Source: Alistipes sp.
Lineage (GTDB): Bacteria; Bacteroidota; Bacteroidia; Bacteroidales; Rikenellaceae
Assembly (NCBI GenBank): GCA_017559615.1
Contig: JAFYRB010000087.1
Location: 1 to 64,000 of the forward strand
Direction: 5' to 3'
DNA: 64,000 nucleotides
Shown: piece by piece, positions 51,666-60,468 of the stretch
Layout of the letters: each line of letters opens with the position of its first letter
Position numbering within the stretch: the stretch's first letter is position 1
Notes under the pieces: generated by a model
Database searches by the model: none
What the model was told of the DNA's origin: nothing
Seen by the model: only the letters and a program-made list of their open reading frames with translations
Made by a program: the position numbers and the translations under genes

Positions 51666-51705
51666 AATATGGTGTTGCTTACAGTAAGCAACACCATATT
51701 TTCTT
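51666..51705. terminator. Bidirectional terminator after the BASS-like gene
   Basis: AATATGGTGTTGCTTA (51666-51681) and TAAGCAACACCATATT (51685-51700) form a perfect 16-base stem with a 3-base loop, preceded by A and followed by TTCTT. Confidence 0.9.
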
Positions 51706-51718
51706 CTCCCGTACAAGG

Positions 51719-52180
51719 TTACTTCTTACGCTCCTTCTCCTCGCTATGCTCCTCGGCCTTGATGCGAGCTATCTCGGCCTTTGCCTTTGCCTCCATACTC
51801 TTATACTCTGCCTCTACGGACTTTGTCTTTGCCTTTGCCGAGGCCATCTCCTGCTTATACTGTGCCATCTGCTGCTTGTATGCTATATTGCCATTATCGT
51901 ACTTGGCCTTAGCCTCCTTCACAATACGCTTCTGCTGCTCGATAGCCAACTTATACTCCTCCTTAATGGCATCAAACTCCTTCTTTGCCAAGTCGATGCG
52001 GTCCTTCGCTGCATCAGTGATACGACGCTCCTCACTACGCACCTCCGCAATAGCAGTCTTACTCTCAGCAACAATACGGTCATACTCAATCTGTGCCTGC
52101 GCCAAGGTCTTCTCTGGCTCCTGTGCCGATGCCACCATAACAGACATTAAAGCGGCAAAAATCAATAAAAATCTCTTCAT
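51719..52180 (-). CDS. Small secreted coiled-coil protein, function unknown
   Basis: A protein of 153 residues with a signal peptide (about 1-19, cut after ASA). The rest is one long Lys/Glu/Ala-rich coiled coil of about 130 residues. No Cys follows the signal, so it should be a soluble periplasmic or secreted protein. OmpH/Skp-like chaperones share this composition, but the length and lack of a barrel domain make that only a guess. It has its own good promoter. A 183-codon frame on the opposite strand is a shadow of this gene. Confidence 0.75.
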   Translation of the reverse strand: MKRFLLIFAALMSVMVASAQEPEKTLAQAQIEYDRIVAESKTAIAEVRSEERRITDAAKDRIDLAKKEFDAIKEEYKLAIEQQKRIVKEAKAKYDNGNIAYKQQMAQYKQEMASAKAKTKSVEAEYKSMEAKAKAEIARIKAEEHSEEKERKK

Positions 52181-52212
52181 ATCACTCTCAAGTTTTAAGT
52201 TCTTCGTAGTAC

Positions 52213-52243
52213 AAATGTAAGAATTTTTATCCGCAGAAACAAA
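52213..52243 (-). promoter_or_regulatory. Promoter of the coiled-coil gene
   Basis: TTG (complement of 52241-52243), a 20-base spacer, TACATTTG (complement of 52213-52220). The TTG lies at the end of the T run of the preceding terminator. Confidence 0.75.
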
Positions 52244-52273
52244 AAAAAGTGGTGATTATTTCATCACCACTTC
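52241..52273 (-). terminator. Terminator of the starch-utilisation operon
   Basis: AAGTGGTGAT (52248-52257) pairs perfectly with ATCACCACTT (52264-52273). A T8 run follows on the - strand. Confidence 0.9.
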
Positions 52274-52293
52274 TTTATCCGTAGGTTTGTCGC

Positions 52294-54159
52294 CTATCGC
52301 TTAAACTCCACAATGAGAGTGGACATCGGCGCAACCTTCTTACCCTGCATCTTCACAACCTCGCCCGAGATAACATCGCGTCCCTCGTTCAATTCGGCAG
52401 CAATCTCGGCGTAACGCGACCAAGGAATCTCTCGCTCCGCATCGGTATTGTTGATGTAGACAAAGACAACCTCCTCGTCGTTATAGCGGAAATAGGCATA
52501 GGTGTTATCGCGGTCAACAAAGTGCATAGTACTACCATTGTGGATAACATCCTTTGTCTTACGCCAATTCATAATCGTGCGTGTGAAGTCGAAGACCTCC
52601 TTCTGCGAGCCTACGTGCTGCGACTTATCGAAGAGATTCTGCTTATCGCCCTGCCAGCCTCCAGGGAAGTCAACACGGAGTGTTGGATGGCCCTTTGTGC
52701 GGTCCGTAGAGCGGAACATAAGCTCATCACCATAGAGAATCTGTGGCATACCACGAAGCGTTGCAAGAAGCGTATGCACAATCTTCATCTTACGGCTATC
52801 ACCCTCGCAGACATCGCCAATACGGTCGGTGTCGTGGTTTGCAGCCATAATCATCATATTCTGAAGGTCGTGGTACACGAAGTCGTGCGACAAAACATCG
52901 TAGATGCGTATCATACCCTTGCCCCACTCTACACGCGAGCCAGACTCGGTCATCGCAGCGCGGATAGCATCGTGAAGCGGGAAGTCCATAATAGACTTAA
53001 GGTGTGAGTCGAAGCCATCTTTATTTGCGTTACCACCCTGCCAATATGCCAGCTGTGGGATAGAGGATGTCCACACCTCGCCAACGATATTAAAGTTTGG
53101 ATACTCCGCCATAACAGCCTCGCACCACTGGCTCATAGGCATCTTCTCGTTATATGGGTAGGTATCCACGCGGAAGCCATCCAAACCCGAATACTCTATC
53201 CACCACACTGCCCACTGCTTGAAGTAGTTCAACAGGAATGGGTTATCAAGGTTCATATCTGCCATCGAGCGGTCGAACCATCCACTCTCCATCTGATACA
53301 AGTCGGCTGCCGAGGCGTTGAAATCCATATTCGTTGAGAAGGTCCAATTCGACTGCGTATACTTCGACCACTGGTGTGTCCAATCCTCGAAAGGCTGGTC
53401 GTCGTACCACCAATGCGACGTTGAGCTATGGTTAGGCACGATATCCATAATAACCTTCAAGTCGCGCTTGTGACACTCCTCGACGTAACTCTTGAACAAC
53501 TCGTTAGAGCCGTAGCGTGGGTCGATAAGGTAGTAGTCGCTGCACGAGTAGCCGTGATACGAAGCACCATTCTCGTTATCGAGTAGAAGCGGCGTAGACC
53601 AGATAGCCGTAGCACCGAGGTCGGCAATATAGTCCAGATGGTCAATCATACCTTGCAAATCTCCACCGTGACGGCGACCAGGAATAGAGCGCTGTGCCTT
53701 CTCGGCGGTATCCTCCGTAGAGTCGTTATCAGGATTACCATTAGCAAAGCGGTCAGGCATAATGAGGTAGACCATATCTGCCGTGGTAAAACTTGTACGC
53801 TCACGTGAACCCTCCTTACGCTCGGCAATCTCATACTCATAATCGTAGTTGCGCTTGCCATCGCTGAAGCGCAACGTATATGTTCCCGCCTTGGCATCTA
53901 CTGCCACCGCAACATCCACAAAGAGATAGTTAGGGCTATCGGCCTTATGCACTGCCGTAACCTCCACGCCACAAGCCTCTGGCAGAATCTCCACATCATA
54001 TGCCGAGATACCATCGCCATTGACCATAAGCTGCAATGGGGTGTTCATACCCACCCACCACGATAGTGGCTCAACGTGCTTAATCTCAAACTTTGGCTTC
54101 GCAGCCATCGCCGTAACGGCAACGCAGAGAAGCATAACAACACTAAATAGTCGTCTCAT
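52294..54159 (-). CDS. SusA-like neopullulanase/cyclomaltodextrinase (GH13)
   Basis: A protein of 621 residues with a type I signal peptide (about 1-19) and no lipobox, so it is periplasmic like Bacteroides SusA. An N-terminal beta domain (20-115) precedes the barrel. The nucleophile is Asp332 in GFRVDTYP, the acid/base is Glu361 in VGEVWTS, and the third acid is Asp443 in ANHDTDRIG. It should cut imported malto-oligosaccharides and pullulan-type fragments to small sugars. It is the last gene of the locus, 22 bases after the cytoplasmic GH13 gene. Confidence 0.93.
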   Translation of the reverse strand: MRRLFSVVMLLCVAVTAMAAKPKFEIKHVEPLSWWVGMNTPLQLMVNGDGISAYDVEILPEACGVEVTAVHKADSPNYLFVDVAVAVDAKAGTYTLRFSDGKRNYDYEYEIAERKEGSRERTSFTTADMVYLIMPDRFANGNPDNDSTEDTAEKAQRSIPGRRHGGDLQGMIDHLDYIADLGATAIWSTPLLLDNENGASYHGYSCSDYYLIDPRYGSNELFKSYVEECHKRDLKVIMDIVPNHSSTSHWWYDDQPFEDWTHQWSKYTQSNWTFSTNMDFNASAADLYQMESGWFDRSMADMNLDNPFLLNYFKQWAVWWIEYSGLDGFRVDTYPYNEKMPMSQWCEAVMAEYPNFNIVGEVWTSSIPQLAYWQGGNANKDGFDSHLKSIMDFPLHDAIRAAMTESGSRVEWGKGMIRIYDVLSHDFVYHDLQNMMIMAANHDTDRIGDVCEGDSRKMKIVHTLLATLRGMPQILYGDELMFRSTDRTKGHPTLRVDFPGGWQGDKQNLFDKSQHVGSQKEVFDFTRTIMNWRKTKDVIHNGSTMHFVDRDNTYAYFRYNDEEVVFVYINNTDAEREIPWSRYAEIAAELNEGRDVISGEVVKMQGKKVAPMSTLIVEFKR

Positions 54160-54181
54160 ATCTCACAATTTTCAATAATTC

Positions 54182-55465
54182 TTACTTCACCAATATCTGA
54201 TAGCTCCAAGGCTCTATATCACGCTCGACGTGGTCCGATAACTCAACGCGCTCACCCGAGATAGCATTCTTATAGACTCCTGCGTAGATTCCCGTGCGGA
54301 AGTCGGCGTGAATAGTATATGGCGAGAGGTTTACGATAGCCACAACACGGCTACCATCTACCTCCCTCACGAAGGTCATCATACAATCCTTGGCGTTATT
54401 CTCAATCTCTATCATCTCGCCGCCACGCTCTCCCGCCGCCAACGCTCGCTCCCTATGCTTTAGGGCGCAAAGGCTTCGGTATAGCTTCGTGGCGTAGGTC
54501 TCGGTATATCGCTCCTGAGGTATCGCATCGCGCTCGAAGAACTCAAACGAGTGGTCGTAGCCCACCTCCTGACCTGTGTAGATAAGCGGCATTGTCGAAG
54601 GCATAAGGAATGTCATAGCGGTCATAACCTCCAGCGCACGACCGAAACGCGACTGCTCTGAGCCACTCCACGAATTTTCGTCGTGGTTCGACGTGAAGCT
54701 CATACGCATAGCCTCGCGAGGATAACGCGCACGCTCCGCGTGGATAGCATTTCGCAAGTCCCACACGCGGCGAGCACCCTTCGCGATATCGACCATAATG
54801 TGATGCACGTTCCACTGATAGCTCATATTGAAGGCCATATCGAAGAGGTTATCCTCCTCGGCCTCGGCAAGCATAAAGATATCCTCCTTGATGCTATGCA
54901 GCTCCGCAGATACCTCCTGCCAGAACTCAATAGGCACCAACATCGCCATATCGCAACGGAAGCCATCAACGCCAAACTCCTCAACCCAGTAGCGCATAGC
55001 ATCTATCTGGCCACGCCATACATCGTGGTTTGCATAGTTTAGCTTCGCAGTATCGGTCCAATCCCAAGGCACCTTCGCCTCGCCATTCTCATCACGTTCG
55101 TACCAATCTGCGGGCTTCTCGCTAATCCACCTTGCATCACGTGCCGTATGGTTAGCAACCCAGTCAAGCAACACGCGGATACCCATAGCGTGGGCAGCAG
55201 AGACAAAAGCGCGAAAATCATCCGACGTACCAAACTCCGAGTTTACAGCCGTATAATCTTTGATAGAGTAGTAGGAGCCGAGCGTGCCTTTGCGTCCCTC
55301 TTCGCCGATTGGGTAGATAGGCATAAGCCAGATAGCGTCGATGCCTATGGCGCGGAGGAATGGAAGGCGCTCGATAGCGGCATTGAACGTACCCTCGGGG
55401 GTGAACTGCCTAACGTTCAACTCATAAAGTACCGCAGAATAACTCCATTCAGGATTCTTATACAT
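54182..55465 (-). CDS. Alpha-amylase family hydrolase without signal peptide (GH13)
   Basis: A protein of 427 residues with no signal sequence, so probably cytoplasmic. The nucleophile is Asp172 in GFRCDMAM, the acid/base Glu201 in MLAEAEE, and the third Asp262 in TSNHDENSW. It is clearly paralogous to the next gene upstream (VYELN/LYELN start, LGSYYSI, WVANHT blocks) and shorter at the N-terminus. It probably acts on maltodextrins after uptake. Confidence 0.9.
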   Translation of the reverse strand: MYKNPEWSYSAVLYELNVRQFTPEGTFNAAIERLPFLRAIGIDAIWLMPIYPIGEEGRKGTLGSYYSIKDYTAVNSEFGTSDDFRAFVSAAHAMGIRVLLDWVANHTARDARWISEKPADWYERDENGEAKVPWDWTDTAKLNYANHDVWRGQIDAMRYWVEEFGVDGFRCDMAMLVPIEFWQEVSAELHSIKEDIFMLAEAEEDNLFDMAFNMSYQWNVHHIMVDIAKGARRVWDLRNAIHAERARYPREAMRMSFTSNHDENSWSGSEQSRFGRALEVMTAMTFLMPSTMPLIYTGQEVGYDHSFEFFERDAIPQERYTETYATKLYRSLCALKHRERALAAGERGGEMIEIENNAKDCMMTFVREVDGSRVVAIVNLSPYTIHADFRTGIYAGVYKNAISGERVELSDHVERDIEPWSYQILVK

Positions 55466-55527
55466 ATAATCACATATAAAAACATCTGGCAGGGACTACC
55501 CTACCAGATGTTGTATTAGGGATAGGT

Positions 55528-56925
55528 TTACTTCGCCAAAAGGTAGAACTGCCAAGGTGCCAACTCCAAAGACTCACCAGCCTCCAAAGTAACATCCTTG
55601 CCACAAGCGCAGCGATACTCACCTGCTACAGCCTCCGCAACTACGAAAGTCTGTGGCTCTGCAGAGAAGTTGAATACGCAGAATACGTAGTTCTCCTCGT
55701 TCTGGCGTGTGAATGCCAATACTGCCTCTGGAGCCTCCTCGATGATAGTCATAGGAGCTACATCCTTACCAGCTGCAAGAGCAGAGTTATCGTGACGGAA
55801 TGCGCAGAGGTTCTTATAGAACTCGCGGTACTCCTTACCATACTCCAAATCTACAAGCTCCTCGATAGAGTCCTTCTCGAAGAATGCCAAGCGGCGGTCG
55901 AGACCAATCTCCTGACCTGTGTAGATAAGTGGCTGTGACTTTGGAAGTACGAATGTAAGAGCTGCGAAGGTCTTGTGAGCATCGCCCATACGCTCCATCT
56001 CGGTACCAGCCCAAGAGTTCTCGTCGTGGTTAGAGGTAAACATAAGACGCATTGCAGGTGCAGGATACTTCTCATCGTCGCGTACGAGATACTCCTTCAA
56101 ATCCTTAACGCTCTTTGCATCGGTCTTGATAGTGCCATCACCTGCTACGTTCTTAGTCTCGCTACCACCCTTTGCCATAGCGTTGAAGATGTGGTGAAGC
56201 TCCCAAGCGTAAGTAGCCTCGAAGCCACAGCGGTGCAACCACTGCTCCTCACCCTCGGCCAATAGGTATACGTCAGGGTTAATCTTGCGAATCTCCTTCC
56301 AAGCGTTTGCCCAAAAATTACCAGGAACGTTCATAGCAACATCGCAACGGTAGCCATCCACGCCCTTCTCAATCCAGAACTTCAACGCGTCGAGCATAGC
56401 AAGGCGCATCTCCTCATTATCATAGTTGAGCTTCGCGATATCTGTCCAGTCGTACTCCACGATAGGAAGGCCTGTAGAGTCGTCCATAACGTACCAATCC
56501 TTCTTACCCTCGTTCCACCAGTTAGCATCGCGTGATGTGTGGTTAGCAACCCAGTCGATGATAACCTTCATACCGAGGTCGTGAGCCGTAGCAAGGAAGT
56601 GGTCGAAATCCTCCATAGTACCAAACTCAGGGTTGATAGCCTTGTAGTCGATGATTGAGTAGTATGAGCCAAGTGAACCCTTACGCTCCTCGATACCGAT
56701 AGGGCTTACAGGCATAAGCCACAAGATATCAACACCCATATCCTTCAACTCTGGAAGATACTTCTCCGCAGCGGCGAAGGTACCCTCAACGGTTGCCTGA
56801 CGGATGTTAAGCTCATAAACTACCGAGTTAAACTTGTTGAACTCACGCTGTGCCTCCTGCTTTGGGCAGTTGCAGCAGCTTACGAATGTCGCGATAGCTG
56901 CGACGAACAATAAAAACTTCTTCAT
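55528..56925 (-). CDS. Alpha-amylase family lipoprotein (GH13)
   Basis: A protein of 465 residues from the ATG at 56925. A longer frame to 56955 is a TTG start upstream of the lipoprotein signal and is rejected. The lipobox is FVSC (Cys17), in a CCNC cluster. The nucleophile is Asp195 (GYRCDVAM), the acid/base Glu224 (LLAEGEE), the third Asp301 (TSNHDENSW). It is lipid-anchored, at the surface or in the periplasm. It starts 16 bases after the large GH13 gene. Confidence 0.92.
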   Translation of the reverse strand: MKKFLLFVAAIATFVSCCNCPKQEAQREFNKFNSVVYELNIRQATVEGTFAAAEKYLPELKDMGVDILWLMPVSPIGIEERKGSLGSYYSIIDYKAINPEFGTMEDFDHFLATAHDLGMKVIIDWVANHTSRDANWWNEGKKDWYVMDDSTGLPIVEYDWTDIAKLNYDNEEMRLAMLDALKFWIEKGVDGYRCDVAMNVPGNFWANAWKEIRKINPDVYLLAEGEEQWLHRCGFEATYAWELHHIFNAMAKGGSETKNVAGDGTIKTDAKSVKDLKEYLVRDDEKYPAPAMRLMFTSNHDENSWAGTEMERMGDAHKTFAALTFVLPKSQPLIYTGQEIGLDRRLAFFEKDSIEELVDLEYGKEYREFYKNLCAFRHDNSALAAGKDVAPMTIIEEAPEAVLAFTRQNEENYVFCVFNFSAEPQTFVVAEAVAGEYRCACGKDVTLEAGESLELAPWQFYLLAK

Positions 56926-56941
56926 ATTATTTAGATTTAAT

Positions 56942-59059
56942 TTATTTGTTTGCAATTACATAGCCGTACGCAGGAATTGTAACCTCGATAGTGTTACGCT
57001 CTACCATCTGCGCATTACCGCCCTCGGTAGCAATCGCTACGTTCACGCTCTCAGCCTCCATAAACTCTGGAAGTGTAACCTGAATGCTCTTCTCTGCGCC
57101 ACGAACGTTCAACGCCACAACGACATATTCGCCCATATAGTGACGTACGAATACCCAAGCCTCATCGTCGACATACAACGTACGGAAATCACCATACATC
57201 AATGGCATAGACGAGCGGCGATACTTCAACAATGCCTGTGTCTGCGCAAACTCCTTCACCTGATGGTCGTTGCTGCACTCGAAGGTCATCATATCGCGGT
57301 TATCAGGGTCGTTAGCACCTGGAACACCATACTCATCACCCTGATAGATACAAGGAACACCAGGAACGGTAGTTATGATAGCCTTCAACAACTGCAAGCC
57401 TGCGTGGCCCTTATCCATATCGCCAACCACAACCTCGCGGTGCCAACCCTCGGCCTTATCGTCGATACCCCAAAGAGGCATATCGCCACCAGCCAATGAG
57501 ATGAAACGTGGCTTATCGTGGTTACCTGTGATGTTACCCATAGTGTGGTGTGAGCCATAAGCAGCCTCCGACTCCTCAACGGTAGCAGCGATAGTACGCA
57601 TCGAACGGCTCTCATCTACGATAACGTCGCGTGAGTTGTGATAGAGGTTGAAGTCGAACTGCGAGTCGATCATACCACTCTTAACATACGAGCCGATAAG
57701 CTCCACAGAGCCATAGGTCTCGCCAATCTGCCACATATTACGCTCTGGCATCGCCGACTTCATCTTATGAGTAAGCATACGCCAGTAGTTCAATGGAATA
57801 TGCTTGCACGCATCGTGACGGTAGCCATCGAAGTCGAAATTCTTAACCCAGTGTAATGCCGAGTCGGTCATAGGCTCGCACACCTCCTCACGCTCCAAGT
57901 CGAGTGTTGGGATATGCTTATCGAACCACGTTGTAAGACGCTGCTCATCCCACAAACCGATATTCTCACGGCCATCAGGCAAGATAAGCTGTGTGGTCCA
58001 ATCAGGATGCTCCTGAAGAACTGGAGAGTTGATATGAAGGTGGTTAGCAACATAGTCGAGAATCACGTTGAACTCATTGTCGTGAGCCGTAGCAAGCATC
58101 TCGCGAAGCTCATCCTCGGTACCGAAGCGCTTATCCACGACAGTGCTATATATAGGCCAGTAGCCGTGGTAGCCCGAGAACTTCGTATCTGGGTTTACAT
58201 TCTGGCCCCACGCATCGTAAGGGTTCTGCGTGATAGGCGAAATCCAGATTGTTGTAATACCCAAATCCTCAAAGAAGCCATCGTTGATTTTTGCTGTGAT
58301 ACCTGCAAGGTCACCACCCTGATAGTCAACCTTATCCAACACCTCTGGAGAGTTAATCTTCCAGTCGTTAGCGGTGTTACCATTGTTGAAACGGTCAATC
58401 ATCAACGAGTACAAAATCTGTGACTGGTGGTCTGTACGACGAATATCCTCGGCTGATGTAACAACCTCACCGCGCTCCAAAGGAATCAACACATCGTTGA
58501 AGCGGCCATCTGCAGATGCTGCATATACGCGGATTACAGAGCGCTCATACTCCTTTGCGCACTCTGGGATAAAGACAATAATCACACCGCCATCTACCAC
58601 AACATCCTCAATAACACGATTCTGCCACATTGCCAAAGCCTCAACAACAGGCTTATTAACAGCAACTCGAACACAACCCTCATCCGCGCTATAGCTTGAC
58701 ATATAGCTATCCTTATCGCGATTACCGCCAAGTGTCACGATAGAGAGTGGCTCGCCATCGTGCCATACCTCAACAGTAGATACCAAAACCTCGGCCTCGG
58801 TTGCTACCGCGAACTCCGACCAGTCGCCGCTAAGATTCTGAAGCACAAGGCGCTCATCCTCGGTTGTAACGTTGTCAGCACCAACCCACTGTGGGTAGTA
58901 GTCGGTAAGATAGTGTGTAGTCTCGCCCTTCATAACGCCCATAGGCATTACAGGAGCAATAGCGTCAAGATTGAACTTGACCTCGCCACTCGCACACGAC
59001 ACCATCACGAATGATAGTACCGCAGCGGCAGCTACTCGAAAAATTGATGTAACTCTCAT
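56942..59059 (-). CDS. Large alpha-amylase family lipoprotein (GH13), possible SusG counterpart
   Basis: A protein of 705 residues. The lipobox ends at Cys22 (MVSC). An N-terminal beta region (about 25-200), possibly a starch-binding domain, precedes the barrel, which starts with YSLMIDRFNNGN. The nucleophile is Asp416 in GYRHDACK, the acid/base Glu447 in IGETYG, the third Asp515 in TGNHDKPR. Its place in the locus and lipid anchor fit the surface endo-amylase role of SusG, but surface exposure is inferred. Confidence 0.92.
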   Translation of the reverse strand: MRVTSIFRVAAAAVLSFVMVSCASGEVKFNLDAIAPVMPMGVMKGETTHYLTDYYPQWVGADNVTTEDERLVLQNLSGDWSEFAVATEAEVLVSTVEVWHDGEPLSIVTLGGNRDKDSYMSSYSADEGCVRVAVNKPVVEALAMWQNRVIEDVVVDGGVIIVFIPECAKEYERSVIRVYAASADGRFNDVLIPLERGEVVTSAEDIRRTDHQSQILYSLMIDRFNNGNTANDWKINSPEVLDKVDYQGGDLAGITAKINDGFFEDLGITTIWISPITQNPYDAWGQNVNPDTKFSGYHGYWPIYSTVVDKRFGTEDELREMLATAHDNEFNVILDYVANHLHINSPVLQEHPDWTTQLILPDGRENIGLWDEQRLTTWFDKHIPTLDLEREEVCEPMTDSALHWVKNFDFDGYRHDACKHIPLNYWRMLTHKMKSAMPERNMWQIGETYGSVELIGSYVKSGMIDSQFDFNLYHNSRDVIVDESRSMRTIAATVEESEAAYGSHHTMGNITGNHDKPRFISLAGGDMPLWGIDDKAEGWHREVVVGDMDKGHAGLQLLKAIITTVPGVPCIYQGDEYGVPGANDPDNRDMMTFECSNDHQVKEFAQTQALLKYRRSSMPLMYGDFRTLYVDDEAWVFVRHYMGEYVVVALNVRGAEKSIQVTLPEFMEAESVNVAIATEGGNAQMVERNTIEVTIPAYGYVIANK

Positions 59060-59107
59060 ATTGTTTATGTTTTTAGTTTGTTTTCATCGTAATGTTACCC
59101 CCATAGG

Positions 59108-60370
59108 CTACAAATCGCCCATCCAGTCGATACCCTCGTGGAGGTTATTCTCATTGGTAAAGTCCCAGTAGGAGTTATTCTCCCACGTAGACCCATAGCC
59201 CCACGCCGCAGGATAGGTGTACAATCCCAAGCCGTGGCCCTGCTGCTTACCCTCCAGCAAGTCGGGCAGCGACTCCGTACCCCACGTGATGACACCTATG
59301 CCACCTCCAGCCTTAACATCCTTTGCCAACGCCAAGAGCCACTCACGCTGACGCTGTGGAGTGTAGTTTGTAGCATTCGTAGCGTCGTTCCAATCGGGAT
59401 AGTTGTAGGAGTTGTCACACCAATCGCCCATCCACTTTCCCGCTACGGTACCCGTAGTAAACGAGTGCGCGGTCTCAAGAATCATAATTCGTTTGCCATA
59501 CTTCTCTATCATCGCCTTACCCAGCGTCTCGAAGTTAGCGTACGAGCCCATCGAGTGGCCAATGTTGGTACCTGGATACCACGACAGTGCGATGATATCG
59601 TAGTTCGTGCAACCCGCCTGCTGGTATGTATCCACATAGCCAATCTTCGATGGGTTAGCGATATGGAGCGCCGAAAGCACCTCGACGCCACACTCCTGCG
59701 CATACTTACGCACCGCATTATGGCCATAATTTAGAAGACGCGCTGTGCGTGCTGCGTCGTGCGAGCCATTGAGCAAGAAGCCGATGTTCACCTCGTTACC
59801 CACCGCCACAATCTTGGGGTCTATGCCCTCGTTGTGGAGCGCCATAAGGGAGCTATAAACCCAATTATAGAGTTCACCACCAATCTCCACCTCGTTCTTC
59901 GACTTCCACTCCTCGGGGATGTTGTTATGCGTAGCCGAGGTAGAGGTATATTTATCGTAGTCGGGCTTTAGCGTAAGCATAATGTCGAGCCCCTCGGCCT
60001 TTGCCATCTTCGCATCCTTAACCACACGCTCCCACTGCTGCCAGTCGATAGTGACACCATTAATCTCGTTAAATGCCACGCGGTCGAGCTGCAAGCGCAC
60101 GATGTTTGCACCGTGATTCTTGACCGAGGTATAAGGATTTGTCACCTCGCCACCCTCGCGGTACACCAAGCCAAAGTCAAGCATATAGTTTGCAAACGAC
60201 ATAGTCGTACCCTTGTAGAACACCTCAACATCAGGAGTTGGCTCTGGTTCTGGTTCTGGAGTTGGTTGCTCCTTATTAGGATCCTCGGGAATCACAAAGT
60301 TATCCTTGTCGCCACACGCCACCAAGGCTACGACAGCGACAAACATCAGCACCCACGTAAGTTTTTTCAT
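59108..60370 (-). CDS. GH53-family lipoprotein (endo-beta-1,4-galactanase fold)
   Basis: A protein of 420 residues from the ATG at 60370. The lipobox is VVALVAC (Cys19), then a PEPEPEPTP linker (36-47). The GH53 barrel has the acid/base Glu193 in VAVGNEVNIGFL, the nucleophile Glu299 in MILETAHSF, and ALSWYPGTN. Family members hydrolyse beta-1,4-galactan side chains of pectin. Every other enzyme here is a starch-type GH13, so its substrate is uncertain. The gene lies between the SusE/F-type gene and the large GH13 gene. Confidence 0.87.
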   Translation of the reverse strand: MKKLTWVLMFVAVVALVACGDKDNFVIPEDPNKEQPTPEPEPEPTPDVEVFYKGTTMSFANYMLDFGLVYREGGEVTNPYTSVKNHGANIVRLQLDRVAFNEINGVTIDWQQWERVVKDAKMAKAEGLDIMLTLKPDYDKYTSTSATHNNIPEEWKSKNEVEIGGELYNWVYSSLMALHNEGIDPKIVAVGNEVNIGFLLNGSHDAARTARLLNYGHNAVRKYAQECGVEVLSALHIANPSKIGYVDTYQQAGCTNYDIIALSWYPGTNIGHSMGSYANFETLGKAMIEKYGKRIMILETAHSFTTGTVAGKWMGDWCDNSYNYPDWNDATNATNYTPQRQREWLLALAKDVKAGGGIGVITWGTESLPDLLEGKQQGHGLGLYTYPAAWGYGSTWENNSYWDFTNENNLHEGIDWMGDL

Positions 60371-60468
60371 AGTAGCACTCTTTAAATTAGGGGTTGGGCA
60401 GTCGGTCAAAACCACCCAACCTAAGGGATATCACGTGCGCACGCAGGCGCACGTGATATTTAAAGGAA

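Noticed and set aside
51669..52220. 183-codon + strand frame opposite the coiled-coil gene
   Set aside because: It includes the BASS-gene terminator and reads as Ser/Phe/Cys/Ala-rich sequence, the complement of a Lys/Glu-rich coiled coil. The - strand gene has a signal peptide and promoter.
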